From NCBI GenBank assembly GCA_028710885.1, contig JAQTTG010000003.1, positions 62,001-126,000 on the forward strand: 64,000 nt of DNA, given 5' to 3'. Source of the stretch: Sulfuricurvum sp. (GTDB lineage: Bacteria > Campylobacterota > Campylobacteria > Campylobacterales > Sulfurimonadaceae). Shown piece by piece: positions 1-8,077 of this stretch (position 1 is the stretch's first letter; the number at the start of each line of letters is the position of its first letter). Made by a program: the position numbers and the translations under genes. The notes under the pieces are model-generated. The model ran no database searches, was not told the origin of the DNA, and saw nothing but the letters and a program-made list of their open reading frames with translations.

Positions 1-52
1 TTAAATAGATGTTTATGATGTAAACTTCACACACGCTTCCCAATGTATTCGA

Positions 53-58
53 TATAAT
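53..58 (+). promoter_or_regulatory. Candidate -10 box before pgaB
   Basis: A perfect TATAAT stands 82 bases before the preferred pgaB start. No good -35 box is seen at 17 bases, which is common for Campylobacterota sigma70 promoters. All three plus-strand frames meet a stop within the first 18 bases, so nothing more than the last few codons of an upstream gene can lie in this leader. Confidence 0.4.
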
Positions 59-140
59 TACAAGATTATTTTCCTCTCCCTCTGAATCAAATGTTGTGCT
101 ATGAAAAAATATCCTGATAATGGCGAAAGATAGGTATAAC

Positions 141-2156
141 GTGCGTAAATCAATTTTTAAATTTATGTTTCTTTTTATAGGTGTTACGAGCATTTGTGGT
201 ATGGCCAATGAATTACCAAATGCATGCAGTCGTGATCAAAATGATAATGAGTTCACCATACTAAGCTATCATGAAGTAGCAGATAAAAGTGAAACATTAG
301 ATCCAAGCTATACGGTTACTCCAGCACATTTTAATGAGCAAATTCACTGGCTGATAAATAATGGGTACCATTTTGTCAGTATTGATGATATTCTGCGTTA
401 TCGTAATAATGGAAAAGCATTGCCAGACAAAGCTGTTTTGATTACTTTTGATGACGGGTATCAATCTGTATATGAGCATGCTTATCCGGTTTTGAAAAAA
501 TATAAGATTCCTACTGTTATAGCACTGGTCGGAAATTGGATGCGTGCCAAGGATAAAGTTGATTTTGATGGACATATGATTGATAGGGATAAATTTTTAA
601 GCCAAGCAGAGATTAAAGAGATGGTCGATAGCGGTTTAGTGGAGATTGCTAGTCATAGTTGCTGTTTGCATAAAGGGATTCCCGGAAACCCTCAAGGTAA
701 TATGGAATCTGCCGTGACAACTCGACAATGGCTTGGTGATAAAAAAGGGTATGAGGATGAAAAAACCTATCAGCAACGCGTTTACAATGACTTGTTAGAA
801 AACAGTACTTTTTTGAAGCAGTACACAGGACAAAAGCCCCGTGTCATGGTATGGCCATATGGGCGTTATAATATCGAATCTCGTCGTATTGCTGAAAAGC
901 TTGGGATGCCTATAGGGCTGACACTCGATGATGGAAGCAATACTCGTATTACCCCTTTATGGGGGTTGAGACGTGTATTGGTTGAAGGAAGAATGACGCT
1001 TCAAGAGTTAGACCGTAACATGTGGTCGCGAAATGCTAATTTAACTGATGATGATCGTACGACAAAAGCGGCACATATTGACTTGGATTATATTTATGAC
1101 CCGGATCCTGTTCAGCAGGAGAAAAATATCGGGCTATTACTAGAACGGATCAAAAAACTGGGTATTAATACGGTCTATCTACAGGCGTTTGCTGATCCTG
1201 ATGCAGATGGTGCGGCGGATTATGTTTATTTTCCAAATCGTAATATACCCATGCGTACTGATTTATTTAATCGGGTATCTTGGCAAATATCAAAATGTAC
1301 ACAAGTTAAACGTATTTATGCCTGGATGCCAATGTTGGCTTGGCATTTACCGCAAAACAATTCAGCTGCTAAAGATATGGTTGTGACACTGCAGGTTGAT
1401 CCAACACATCTTAATATGGGATATCATCGATTGTCCCCATTTTCTCCGAAAGCACGTAAAGTGATTCGACAAATTTATGAAGATTTGGCAAAATCATCCT
1501 ATATTGACGGTATATTATTTCATGATGATGTTACATTATCCGATTTTGAAGATGATAGTATCTCCGCACATAATCAATACAAAAAATGGGGATTGGCGCA
1601 AAATGTTACTCAAATTAGAGCAAATAAAGAGCAGTTTCAAAAATGGACTAAGCTCAAAACACGTTATTTGGATCAATTTGCATTGCAATTGGCTCAAATT
1701 GTAAGAGATGAACAGCCAGGATTGAAAACGGCACGTAATTTATACGCACAAGTTGCTTTGAATAAAAATTCTGAGGAGTGGTATGCGCAAAGCTTGGCAG
1801 ATTCAATTAAAAACTATGATTACACTGCCATTATGGCAATGCCGTATATGGAAGAAGCGAGTGATAGCGAACAATTTTTTAATCAAATCGTTAAACGTGT
1901 TAAAGAAGAAAAATGCGGCCTTGAACGTACGGTAATGGAGCTACAAACAGTGGATTGGAGAAAAAATAATGAGCCGCTTTCTTCCAATGAATTGAGCCAT
2001 ACAATACGATATTTGTATGGATTGGGGGTTCATCATGTGGCGTATTATCCGGATAACGTGTATAGTAATAACCCAGATGCTGATAAAATAAATGATGATT
2101 TTGCACAAAAGCCAGTAAGAATGCATGAATTACCAACTAACGTGTCGAATCAATAA
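141..2156 (+). CDS. pgaB: PgaB, poly-beta-1,6-GlcNAc N-deacetylase
   Basis: Periplasmic enzyme that partly deacetylates poly-beta-1,6-N-acetylglucosamine (PNAG) so that it can be exported. From the GTG at 141 the protein has 671 residues. A hydrophobic signal sequence covers about residues 3-22 and no convincing lipobox is seen, unlike the E. coli lipoprotein. The NodB deacetylase domain follows: ITFDDGY puts the metal and catalytic aspartates at about D104-D105, and a His-x4-His pair lies at about H172 and H177. The C-terminal half (about 310-660) matches the glycoside-hydrolase-like PgaB domain. GTG 141 is preferred over ATG 120 because an AGG lies just upstream and the signal peptide then begins cleanly. 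It runs into pgaC after nine bases. Family assignment is firm; the start is inferred. Confidence 0.88.
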   Translation: MRKSIFKFMFLFIGVTSICGMANELPNACSRDQNDNEFTILSYHEVADKSETLDPSYTVTPAHFNEQIHWLINNGYHFVSIDDILRYRNNGKALPDKAVLITFDDGYQSVYEHAYPVLKKYKIPTVIALVGNWMRAKDKVDFDGHMIDRDKFLSQAEIKEMVDSGLVEIASHSCCLHKGIPGNPQGNMESAVTTRQWLGDKKGYEDEKTYQQRVYNDLLENSTFLKQYTGQKPRVMVWPYGRYNIESRRIAEKLGMPIGLTLDDGSNTRITPLWGLRRVLVEGRMTLQELDRNMWSRNANLTDDDRTTKAAHIDLDYIYDPDPVQQEKNIGLLLERIKKLGINTVYLQAFADPDADGAADYVYFPNRNIPMRTDLFNRVSWQISKCTQVKRIYAWMPMLAWHLPQNNSAAKDMVVTLQVDPTHLNMGYHRLSPFSPKARKVIRQIYEDLAKSSYIDGILFHDDVTLSDFEDDSISAHNQYKKWGLAQNVTQIRANKEQFQKWTKLKTRYLDQFALQLAQIVRDEQPGLKTARNLYAQVALNKNSEEWYAQSLADSIKNYDYTAIMAMPYMEEASDSEQFFNQIVKRVKEEKCGLERTVMELQTVDWRKNNEPLSSNELSHTIRYLYGLGVHHVAYYPDNVYSNNPDADKINDDFAQKPVRMHELPTNVSNQ

Positions 2157-2165
2157 GGATAATTT

Positions 2166-3467
2166 ATGACAACTTTCCATGTAGTGTGGCATTTAATTTG
2201 GCACTTAGTATTGGGGTATGTATTTTATTATCCATTATTTATGTCAACTTTATGGATGGTAGGGGCAATTTTCTTTTATTATAAAAATGAAAAACCGTAT
2301 CTTAAAGACATTATTCCTCCTCTCAGATCGGGTGAGAGTTGGCCTGGAGTTAGTATTATAGTGCCTTGTTATAATGAAGGTCAAAATGTTCGAGAAACTA
2401 TTCATCATGCACTTAGTGTTAACTATCCGGAATTTGAGGTCATTGCGGTTAATGATGGAAGCAAAGATGATACTTTAGAGATATTAGTAAGTCTAGCAAA
2501 TGATAATCCAAAATTAAAAGTTGTTAATCTAGCAGAAAATCAAGGCAAAGCATTAGGGTTACAAGCTGGTGCGTTGTTAGCAAAATATGAGTATTTGATT
2601 GGGATTGATGGAGATGCATTGATTGATCCGTATTGCGTTCATTGGATGGTCAAACATTTTATACGTTATCCCGAAGTTGCCGCAGTAACAGGTAACCCTA
2701 GAATACGTAATCGCACCAGCTTGCTTGGTAAAATTCAAGTGGGTGAATTTTCGTCGATTGTGGGAATGATTAAGCGGGCACAACGTAGTTTTGGGCGATT
2801 GTTTACTGTTTCTGGGGTTATTACCGGTTTTCGAAAATCTGCTGTTCATGAGGTAGGATATTGGAGCCCGGATATGCTGACAGAGGATATCGATATTACT
2901 TGGAAACTCCAACGTAACGGTTGGGATGTCCGTTTTGAGCCACGTGCATTGGTATGGATTTTGATGCCGGAAACATTGAGCGGATTATGGAAACAACGTT
3001 TACGTTGGGCTATGGGCGGTGCTCAGGTTATGCTGAAAAATTTTAAAGTTTTATTTTCGCACAAGCAAACCCATCTTTGGGGTTTGATGACTGAGTTGAT
3101 GCTTAGTATGATTTGGGCATATAGTATGGTATTGGTGATTTTGATATGGTTAATCAGCTTTTTGTTGCCTGTACACTATTTAATGCCTACTGAATCACCT
3201 ATTCTTCCGGATCAAGGAAGTGTTATTCTTATTGGTGCATGTTTGGTGCAGTTTGCAGTTAGTAAATGGCTGGATGGTCATTATGATGAAGGTTTGGGTA
3301 AAAATTATTTTTGGATGATCTGGTATCCGTTTGCCTATTGGTTTTTGAATTTATTTACAGCCGTTACTGCACTCCCAAAAGTTTTATTTGCCAAAAAAAC
3401 TCGTGCGAGATGGGTTAGCCCTGATCGTGGTGTACATCAACAGATACAAAAATCGAAAGAAGGTTAA
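2166..3467 (+). CDS. pgaC: PgaC, poly-beta-1,6-GlcNAc synthase
   Basis: Inner-membrane processive GT2 glycosyltransferase that polymerises UDP-GlcNAc into PNAG and, with PgaD, moves it across the membrane. The 433-residue length is normal. N-terminal membrane segments cover about residues 8-40. The cytoplasmic GT-A domain shows VPCYNEG, VNDGSKDDT, a DGD metal site, the TEDID catalytic-base motif and QRLRW near residue 278, the Q-x-x-R-W mark of processive synthases. Three or more membrane helices follow at about 310-410. It sits between pgaB and pgaD in a compact operon with an AAGGA-type ribosome site. Confidence 0.93.
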   Translation: MTTFHVVWHLIWHLVLGYVFYYPLFMSTLWMVGAIFFYYKNEKPYLKDIIPPLRSGESWPGVSIIVPCYNEGQNVRETIHHALSVNYPEFEVIAVNDGSKDDTLEILVSLANDNPKLKVVNLAENQGKALGLQAGALLAKYEYLIGIDGDALIDPYCVHWMVKHFIRYPEVAAVTGNPRIRNRTSLLGKIQVGEFSSIVGMIKRAQRSFGRLFTVSGVITGFRKSAVHEVGYWSPDMLTEDIDITWKLQRNGWDVRFEPRALVWILMPETLSGLWKQRLRWAMGGAQVMLKNFKVLFSHKQTHLWGLMTELMLSMIWAYSMVLVILIWLISFLLPVHYLMPTESPILPDQGSVILIGACLVQFAVSKWLDGHYDEGLGKNYFWMIWYPFAYWFLNLFTAVTALPKVLFAKKTRARWVSPDRGVHQQIQKSKEG

Positions 3468-3471
3468 TGCT

Positions 3472-3909
3472 ATGGAAACTATGATTATAAATAAACGCCA
3501 TGAATTGCCGGTTTCAAAAAGGTTGATTTGGGATATAGGGACTATTCTATTGTGGATTGGATGGATATACCTTTGGAAGCCTGTTCTTATAGTATTTTAT
3601 AAAATAATCATGTTAGATGCACCAGTTGAAGAAATTTCGGATGTTATATACAATGAAATTAACGCTGTGCCATTTGAGAATGCTGTATTTATGTTAATTG
3701 CTACACCTATTGTTTTATTTGTACTGTCACGGCTAAATAGACATGTGACACCTACAGAGCATTTGCGTTATCAATCTAATGAGTATGCAGATTATTTTAA
3801 TGTAAATCATGCAGAATTATTAGAGTGTACAAATAGTCAATTTATCACAGTGCATCATAATGAGCAAGGGTGGGTGACTGGTCTGGATAATCAGATTTTA
3901 ATAAAATAG
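3472..3909 (+). CDS. pgaD: PgaD-like PNAG synthesis subunit
   Basis: Small inner-membrane partner of PgaC, needed in E. coli for polymerisation and for activation by cyclic di-GMP. The protein has 145 residues from the ATG at 3472, which has an AAGAAGG ribosome site eight bases upstream. A longer reading that starts inside pgaC at 3388 is rejected. Two membrane helices are visible at about 20-42 and 68-86, with the DIGTILLWIGWIYLW stretch typical of PgaD, and then a hydrophilic tail of about 55 residues. Identification rests on size, topology and its place after pgaC, because PgaD sequences diverge widely. Confidence 0.8.
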   Translation: METMIINKRHELPVSKRLIWDIGTILLWIGWIYLWKPVLIVFYKIIMLDAPVEEISDVIYNEINAVPFENAVFMLIATPIVLFVLSRLNRHVTPTEHLRYQSNEYADYFNVNHAELLECTNSQFITVHHNEQGWVTGLDNQILIK

Positions 3910-4000
3910 ATGAGACTCATTACAAAAATAACTGCGTTACATATTTAATGTTTGAATAGATATTTTAGGAAGCTATTGAAAAGAGAAATTTGTGTTGTGA

Positions 4001-4088
4001 TGGCGGGCCACCAAGGATTTGAACCTTGGGAGGTATAACCCTCGCCGGTTTTCAAGACCGGTGCAATCGACCACTCTGCCAGTGACCC
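4001..4088 (-). tRNA. tRNA-Ser(UGA)
   Basis: Read on the minus strand, the 88-base gene has a 7-bp acceptor stem (GGGTCAC with GTGGCCC), discriminator G, an encoded CCA, the long variable arm of serine tRNAs, a GGTTCAAATCC T-arm and anticodon TGA in loop CTTGAAA. It is the last of four tRNAs in the transcript. Its 3' end faces the pga genes. Confidence 0.97.
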
Positions 4089-4119
4089 GTAGTAAAATTG
4101 AAACTATTTTTTTCTATGC

Positions 4120-4193
4120 TGGAGGCGGCACCCGGATTCGAACCGGGGATCAGAGCTTTGCAGGCTCATGCCTTACCGCTTGGCTATGCCGCC
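4120..4193 (-). tRNA. tRNA-Cys(GCA)
   Basis: 74 bases on the minus strand, with acceptor stem GGCGGCA/TGCCGCC, discriminator T, encoded CCA, T-loop GGTTCGAATCC and anticodon GCA in loop CTGCAAA. Confidence 0.97.
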
Positions 4194-4200
4194 ACCATGG

Positions 4201-4287
4201 TGGTGCCCGGAGCCGGACTTGAACCGGCACAGTGTTACCACCGAGGGATTTTAAGTCCCTTGCGTCTACCGATTTCGCCATCCGGGC
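4201..4287 (-). tRNA. tRNA-Leu(UAA)
   Basis: 87 bases on the minus strand, with acceptor stem GCCCGGA/TCCGGGC, discriminator A, encoded CCA, a class II variable arm and anticodon TAA in loop CTTAAAA. It is seven bases upstream of tRNA-Cys in the same transcript. Confidence 0.97.
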
Positions 4288-4347
4288 ATCTGTAGAAAAA
4301 AATATCTCAGGTCAAACATTAAAAGATCAATGTTTCAACTGAGATTC

Positions 4348-4422
4348 TGGAGCGGGAAACGAGGTTCGAACTCGCGACCCCAACCTTGGCAAGGTTGTGC
4401 TCTACCACTGAGCTATTCCCGC
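4348..4422 (-). tRNA. tRNA-Gly(GCC)
   Basis: 75 bases on the minus strand, with acceptor stem GCGGGAA/TTCCCGC, discriminator T, encoded CCA, T-loop GTTCGAACC and anticodon GCC in loop TTGCCAA. It is the first gene of the four-tRNA transcript. Confidence 0.97.
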
Positions 4423-4441
4423 ATTGTTTTTGTGGACTGGA

Positions 4442-4470
4442 AGTATAGCAAAAAAAATATGGTGTGTAAA
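4442..4470 (-). promoter_or_regulatory. Sigma70 promoter of the tRNA operon
   Basis: On the minus strand a TTTACA -35 (4465-4470) and a TATACT -10 (4442-4447) are separated by exactly 17 bases. The -10 ends 20 bases before the tRNA-Gly 5' end. This is the best-formed promoter in the window, and it fits a highly expressed stable-RNA transcript reading Gly-Leu-Cys-Ser. Confidence 0.8.
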
Positions 4471-4532
4471 GAGTTTTGGGAAATTTCTCAGTATATTTTT
4501 AAATGCATATGTTTTTTAGAGTTGCACTTCGC

Positions 4533-4538
4533 TATAAT
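4533..4538 (+). promoter_or_regulatory. Candidate -10 box of ilvD
   Basis: A perfect TATAAT lies 37 bases before the ilvD ATG, with T-rich sequence upstream and no clear -35 box. It is arranged divergently from the tRNA promoter. Confidence 0.5.
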
Positions 4539-4574
4539 CGCGCTAATTAAAACAATAATATACAAAGGAATCCT

Positions 4575-6263
4575 ATGCGCAGTGATACCATTAAACGTGG
4601 ATTTGATAAAACTCCTCACCGTAGTTTGCTTCGGGCAACTGGATTAAAAGACGAAGATTTTAATAAACCTTTTATCGGCGTGGCAAATTCGCATATAGAT
4701 ATTATTCCGGGGCACTTTTTTCTCCAAGAGTACGGACGTATCGTCAAAGAGGCGATCCGCGAAGCGGGTGGGGTACCGTTTGAATTCAATACGATCGGCG
4801 TCGATGACGGTATCGCGATGGGACATGATGGTATGCTTTACTCGTTACCGAGCCGTGAGTTGATTGCGGACTCTATCGAGACGGTGATGAACGCGCACAA
4901 GCTTGATGGCCTTATCTGTATCCCTAACTGTGACAAGATCGTTCCGGGGATGCTGATGGGAGCGCTTCGCGTCAACGTTCCAACGATTTTTGTTTCGGGC
5001 GGACCGATGAAGGCAGGACACAAAAAAGATGGAACTCCGATTGATTTGGCAACGGCGTTCGAGGCGGTAGGGAAACATGCCGACGGTAAAATGTCCGATG
5101 AAGAGCTCTATGAGATTGAGTGTGAAGCGTGTCCGAGCGGCGGATCGTGTTCAGGAATGTTTACCGCCAACTCGATGAATACACTCTGTGAAGCGATGGG
5201 GGTTGCATTACCGGGTAACGGTACTGTTTTGGCGATGACGCCGGAGCGTATTGAGATGGTGAAAACGGCGGCACGCCGTATCGTCGAGATGGTAAAAGAC
5301 GAAAATTCTCAAAAATGGAATATGCAAAATATCCTCAATGAAAAAGCGATTCATAACGCGTTCGTCGTCGACATGGCGATGGGAGGAAGCTCGAATACCG
5401 TTCTTCACATGTTGAGTATTGCAAAAGAGGCGGGTGTTGATTTTGATATTACCCAAATCAACAAGATCAGTGAGAATGTTGCCCACATCGCGAAAATCTC
5501 TCCATCACTTTCAACTGTTCATATGGATGACATTAACCGTGCCGGCGGAGTCAATGCAGTTATGAAAGAGGTGAGCCGTCGCGGTGGAATTCTTCATACA
5601 GATGCGATGACCGTTACTGGTGAGACATTGGGTGAGCGTATCAAAGATGCGGTGATCAAAGACCCTAATATTATTCATACCAATGAAAATGCCTACTCTC
5701 CGGTTGGCGGACTCTCGATCTTGTTCGGTAATCTTGCAGAAGAGGGTGCGGTTGTCAAGACGGCGGGAATTACCCCTAATATGAGAGCTTTTAAAGGAAC
5801 TGCTGTCTGCTTTAATAGCCAACAAGAGGCGATTGCCGGAATCGTAGGGCATAAAGTCAAAGCGGGCGATGTCGTTGTTATCCGCTACGAAGGACCTCGT
5901 GGTGGTCCAGGAATGCAGGAGATGCTCGCCCCTACCGCGCTGATCATGGGGATGGGATTGGGCGAGAGTGTTGCTCTTATCACTGATGGACGTTTTTCGG
6001 GTGCGACTCGCGGTGCCTCGATTGGTCACGTAAGTCCAGAAGCAGCTGAGGGTGGTTTGATCGCCCTCATCGAAGACGGTGATGAGATTGAGCTTGACGT
6101 TGACAGTCATCTATTGCAGCTCAATGTGAGTTATGAGGTGCTTGAACAGCGTCGTCTCCACTGGAAACCGATCAAAAAAGAGATCCCTTCCAAATGGCTC
6201 AAACGCTACAGCCTTCTCGTCTCTAACGCTTCAAATGGTGCTGCGCTAAAAACTGAGCTTTAA
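4575..6263 (+). CDS. ilvD: Dihydroxy-acid dehydratase
   Basis: Third shared step of valine and isoleucine synthesis: it dehydrates 2,3-dihydroxy-isovalerate or -3-methylvalerate to the 2-keto acid. It also feeds leucine and pantothenate. The 562 residues match the family length. Cluster and metal-binding stretches are visible as CIPNCDK near residue 115 and [17 protein letters not shown] near 185-205, with GRFSGATRG in the C-terminal part. The ATG has AAAGGA upstream. It is a single gene with its own -10 box and an intrinsic terminator that lies inside the 3' end of the convergent pglF-like gene. Its G+C content is clearly higher than that of the pga genes to the left. Confidence 0.97.
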   Translation: MRSDTIKRGFDKTPHRSLLRATGLKDEDFNKPFIGVANSHIDIIPGHFFLQEYGRIVKEAIREAGGVPFEFNTIGVDDGIAMGHDGMLYSLPSRELIADSIETVMNAHKLDGLICIPNCDKIVPGMLMGALRVNVPTIFVSGGPMKAGHKKDGTPIDLATAFEAVGKHADGKMSDEELYEIECEACPSGGSCSGMFTANSMNTLCEAMGVALPGNGTVLAMTPERIEMVKTAARRIVEMVKDENSQKWNMQNILNEKAIHNAFVVDMAMGGSSNTVLHMLSIAKEAGVDFDITQINKISENVAHIAKISPSLSTVHMDDINRAGGVNAVMKEVSRRGGILHTDAMTVTGETLGERIKDAVIKDPNIIHTNENAYSPVGGLSILFGNLAEEGAVVKTAGITPNMRAFKGTAVCFNSQQEAIAGIVGHKVKAGDVVVIRYEGPRGGPGMQEMLAPTALIMGMGLGESVALITDGRFSGATRGASIGHVSPEAAEGGLIALIEDGDEIELDVDSHLLQLNVSYEVLEQRRLHWKPIKKEIPSKWLKRYSLLVSNASNGAALKTEL

Positions 6264-6267
6264 ATTC

Positions 6268-8073
6268 TCAGGTGCCGGAGGGTTGAAACTCCGGTACGAT
6301 TTTTTGTAACGCTTCTATAATATTTGTGCTTTCGGATAGCTTTTTAATATCTTCTTTTAACTCTTCGATCGGATAGTGGGTTGAACCGGCAATCATAATC
6401 GACTCATACGACGTTTTTTGCTCACTGTCATTGATCAAAAGCTCTTCGTAAAGTTTTTCACCCGGACGTAATCCTGTATAGATGATTTCAATAGGTTGAG
6501 AGGCATAGAGGCGGATCATGGTCTGTGCCAGATCAACGATTTTGACCGATTCACCCATATCAAGAATGAAAAGTTCGCCTCCCCGTGCAATTGCCGCAGC
6601 TTGAAGTACCAGCTGGCATGCTTCGCTAATGAGCATAAAATAGCGGGTCACTTCCGGATGAGTTAGTGTGATAGGTCCACCCGCTTCGATTTGGGCTTTA
6701 AATTTTGGTATAACACTTCCACTAGAACCTAAAACATTGCCAAAACGGACTGATACAATTTCACTGTTTCGAGGGTCTACATTTTGGGCATAAAGTTCAA
6801 CTATTCTTTTTGTTGCACCCATCACATTCGTAGGTCGAACGGCTTTATCTGTGGAAATAATAACAATTTTACTAACATTGTTAGCAATGGCACTATTGAT
6901 TATGTTTTGACTTCCTATGATATTGTTCATGATAGCAGTATGCATATTTGTTTCACATAACGGAACATGTTTATATGCAGCAGCGTGAATAATAATATCG
7001 GCATTAGCCCCTTTAATAATCTGGTTTACTACGTCATAATCGGTAATAGTGCATAAGTGTAAAGCTGCATTGGGGATCTTTTCACCGATTTGGTAGAGAT
7101 TATATTCACTATGATCGATCAATATAAGTTTTTTAGCACCAAATTGGTGACATTGCAAAGAGATTTCACTTCCGATACTTCCCCCTGCACCAGTAATAAG
7201 AATAGATTTTTCGTAAATAAATTTTTTAATCGTATCCGTGTCCAAATCTTTTGGATGACGTGCAAGAAGTTCCTCGACAGAAAGAGAGGTAATTGTCTCT
7301 TTTCCATCTGATAGAAGAGAAGATCGTTTGATGTTTCGTATTCCGGAATCAGTGAGTATTTTATAAGCTTCTCGAACATAGGTATTTGGTAAGGAACCGT
7401 CGATGATAGCAGCAGTAATAAATTTTTGTTTAATTAAAGCAGGGATCTCTCGGATGCTCGATATTCTGATATTATTTAGATTCGAGCCGATCATATTATG
7501 GTTTTTTTCTTGCAACGCAATGATCTCGACAGGATAATAATCATTAGATGTTTCTAACATGCTTTTGATAAGGTTTGTTGTGTTGGCAGAGATCCCTATT
7601 AGCAATGTTGGATTTAACTTTTCATGAGATGTGTTCATCCCTAATAGGATACGTTTAAAAAGACGAAGGCCACCTAAAAAAATTAGAGACAGGAGAAGAT
7701 CAATAATAATAACACTTCTTGGAAAAGGGGAAAATAAAGAGGGGATAATAATGTAAATAAGGGCAATGGTTCCATAGGTAAGTAGAAGCGCAAAAAAAAG
7801 TTTTTTGGCCTCTTCTAGACCATAAAATCGCCAGATGATAGAATAGTTTTTATAGTGATAAATAAAGAAAAGTTTGAGTGAGATAAAAATTATTGCAATA
7901 TCTATAAAAGGGGTTAAAAATTCATTCGGAATATCGAAGTTAAAACGTAAAAGATAGGCGCTATAAAGGGTGAATAATGATAAAAAAAAGTCAGAAATCA
8001 GAAAAAACACAATGCGTTTAGTATTGCTTGGCGTTAATAAATATGTTTTTTCTTGATTTGTATATATTCTCAT
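6268..8073 (-). CDS. pglF: PglF/WbpM-like UDP-GlcNAc C4,6-dehydratase
   Basis: Membrane-anchored NAD-dependent dehydratase of the FlaA1/WbpM/PglF family. It converts UDP-GlcNAc to UDP-4-keto-6-deoxy-GlcNAc, the first step to several deoxyamino sugars. The 601 residues resemble C. jejuni PglF. Four N-terminal membrane helices lie at about 20-140, a degenerate N-terminal Rossmann domain covers about 150-260, and the SDR domain begins at the TGAGGSIGSE NAD site near residue 292. STDKA and NVMGATKR supply the Thr-Asp-Lys and Met-x3-Lys set typical of long-chain members, where Met replaces the usual Tyr. It is the last gene of the minus-strand glycan locus, four bases after pglB. The product could feed bacillosamine, QuiNAc or FucNAc; the neighbouring reductase favours the last two. 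Confidence 0.92.
   Translation of the reverse strand: MRIYTNQEKTYLLTPSNTKRIVFFLISDFFLSLFTLYSAYLLRFNFDIPNEFLTPFIDIAIIFISLKLFFIYHYKNYSIIWRFYGLEEAKKLFFALLLTYGTIALIYIIIPSLFSPFPRSVIIIDLLLSLIFLGGLRLFKRILLGMNTSHEKLNPTLLIGISANTTNLIKSMLETSNDYYPVEIIALQEKNHNMIGSNLNNIRISSIREIPALIKQKFITAAIIDGSLPNTYVREAYKILTDSGIRNIKRSSLLSDGKETITSLSVEELLARHPKDLDTDTIKKFIYEKSILITGAGGSIGSEISLQCHQFGAKKLILIDHSEYNLYQIGEKIPNAALHLCTITDYDVVNQIIKGANADIIIHAAAYKHVPLCETNMHTAIMNNIIGSQNIINSAIANNVSKIVIISTDKAVRPTNVMGATKRIVELYAQNVDPRNSEIVSVRFGNVLGSSGSVIPKFKAQIEAGGPITLTHPEVTRYFMLISEACQLVLQAAAIARGGELFILDMGESVKIVDLAQTMIRLYASQPIEIIYTGLRPGEKLYEELLINDSEQKTSYESIMIAGSTHYPIEELKEDIKKLSESTNIIEALQKIVPEFQPSGT
6272..6305 (+). terminator. Intrinsic terminator of ilvD
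   Basis: A 9-bp stem (GTGCCGGAG/CTCCGGTAC, one G-T pair) with an 8-base loop is followed by six T. It begins nine bases after the ilvD stop and lies within the last codons of the convergent glycosylation gene. Confidence 0.75.
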
Positions 8074-8077
8074 TAAT

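Noticed and set aside
120-140. ATG at 120 as the pgaB start
   Set aside because: It has no ribosome site and adds a charged stretch before the signal peptide. GTG 141 fits better, although the choice is not certain.
4019-4647. Three plus-strand open frames of 65-105 codons
   Set aside because: They run across the tRNA-Ser, -Cys, -Leu and -Gly genes and the ilvD promoter. The apparent peptides are translations of tRNA sequence.
5511-6110. 199-codon minus-strand frame inside ilvD
   Set aside because: It is antisense to a well-conserved gene, has no family features, and reflects codon bias of ilvD.
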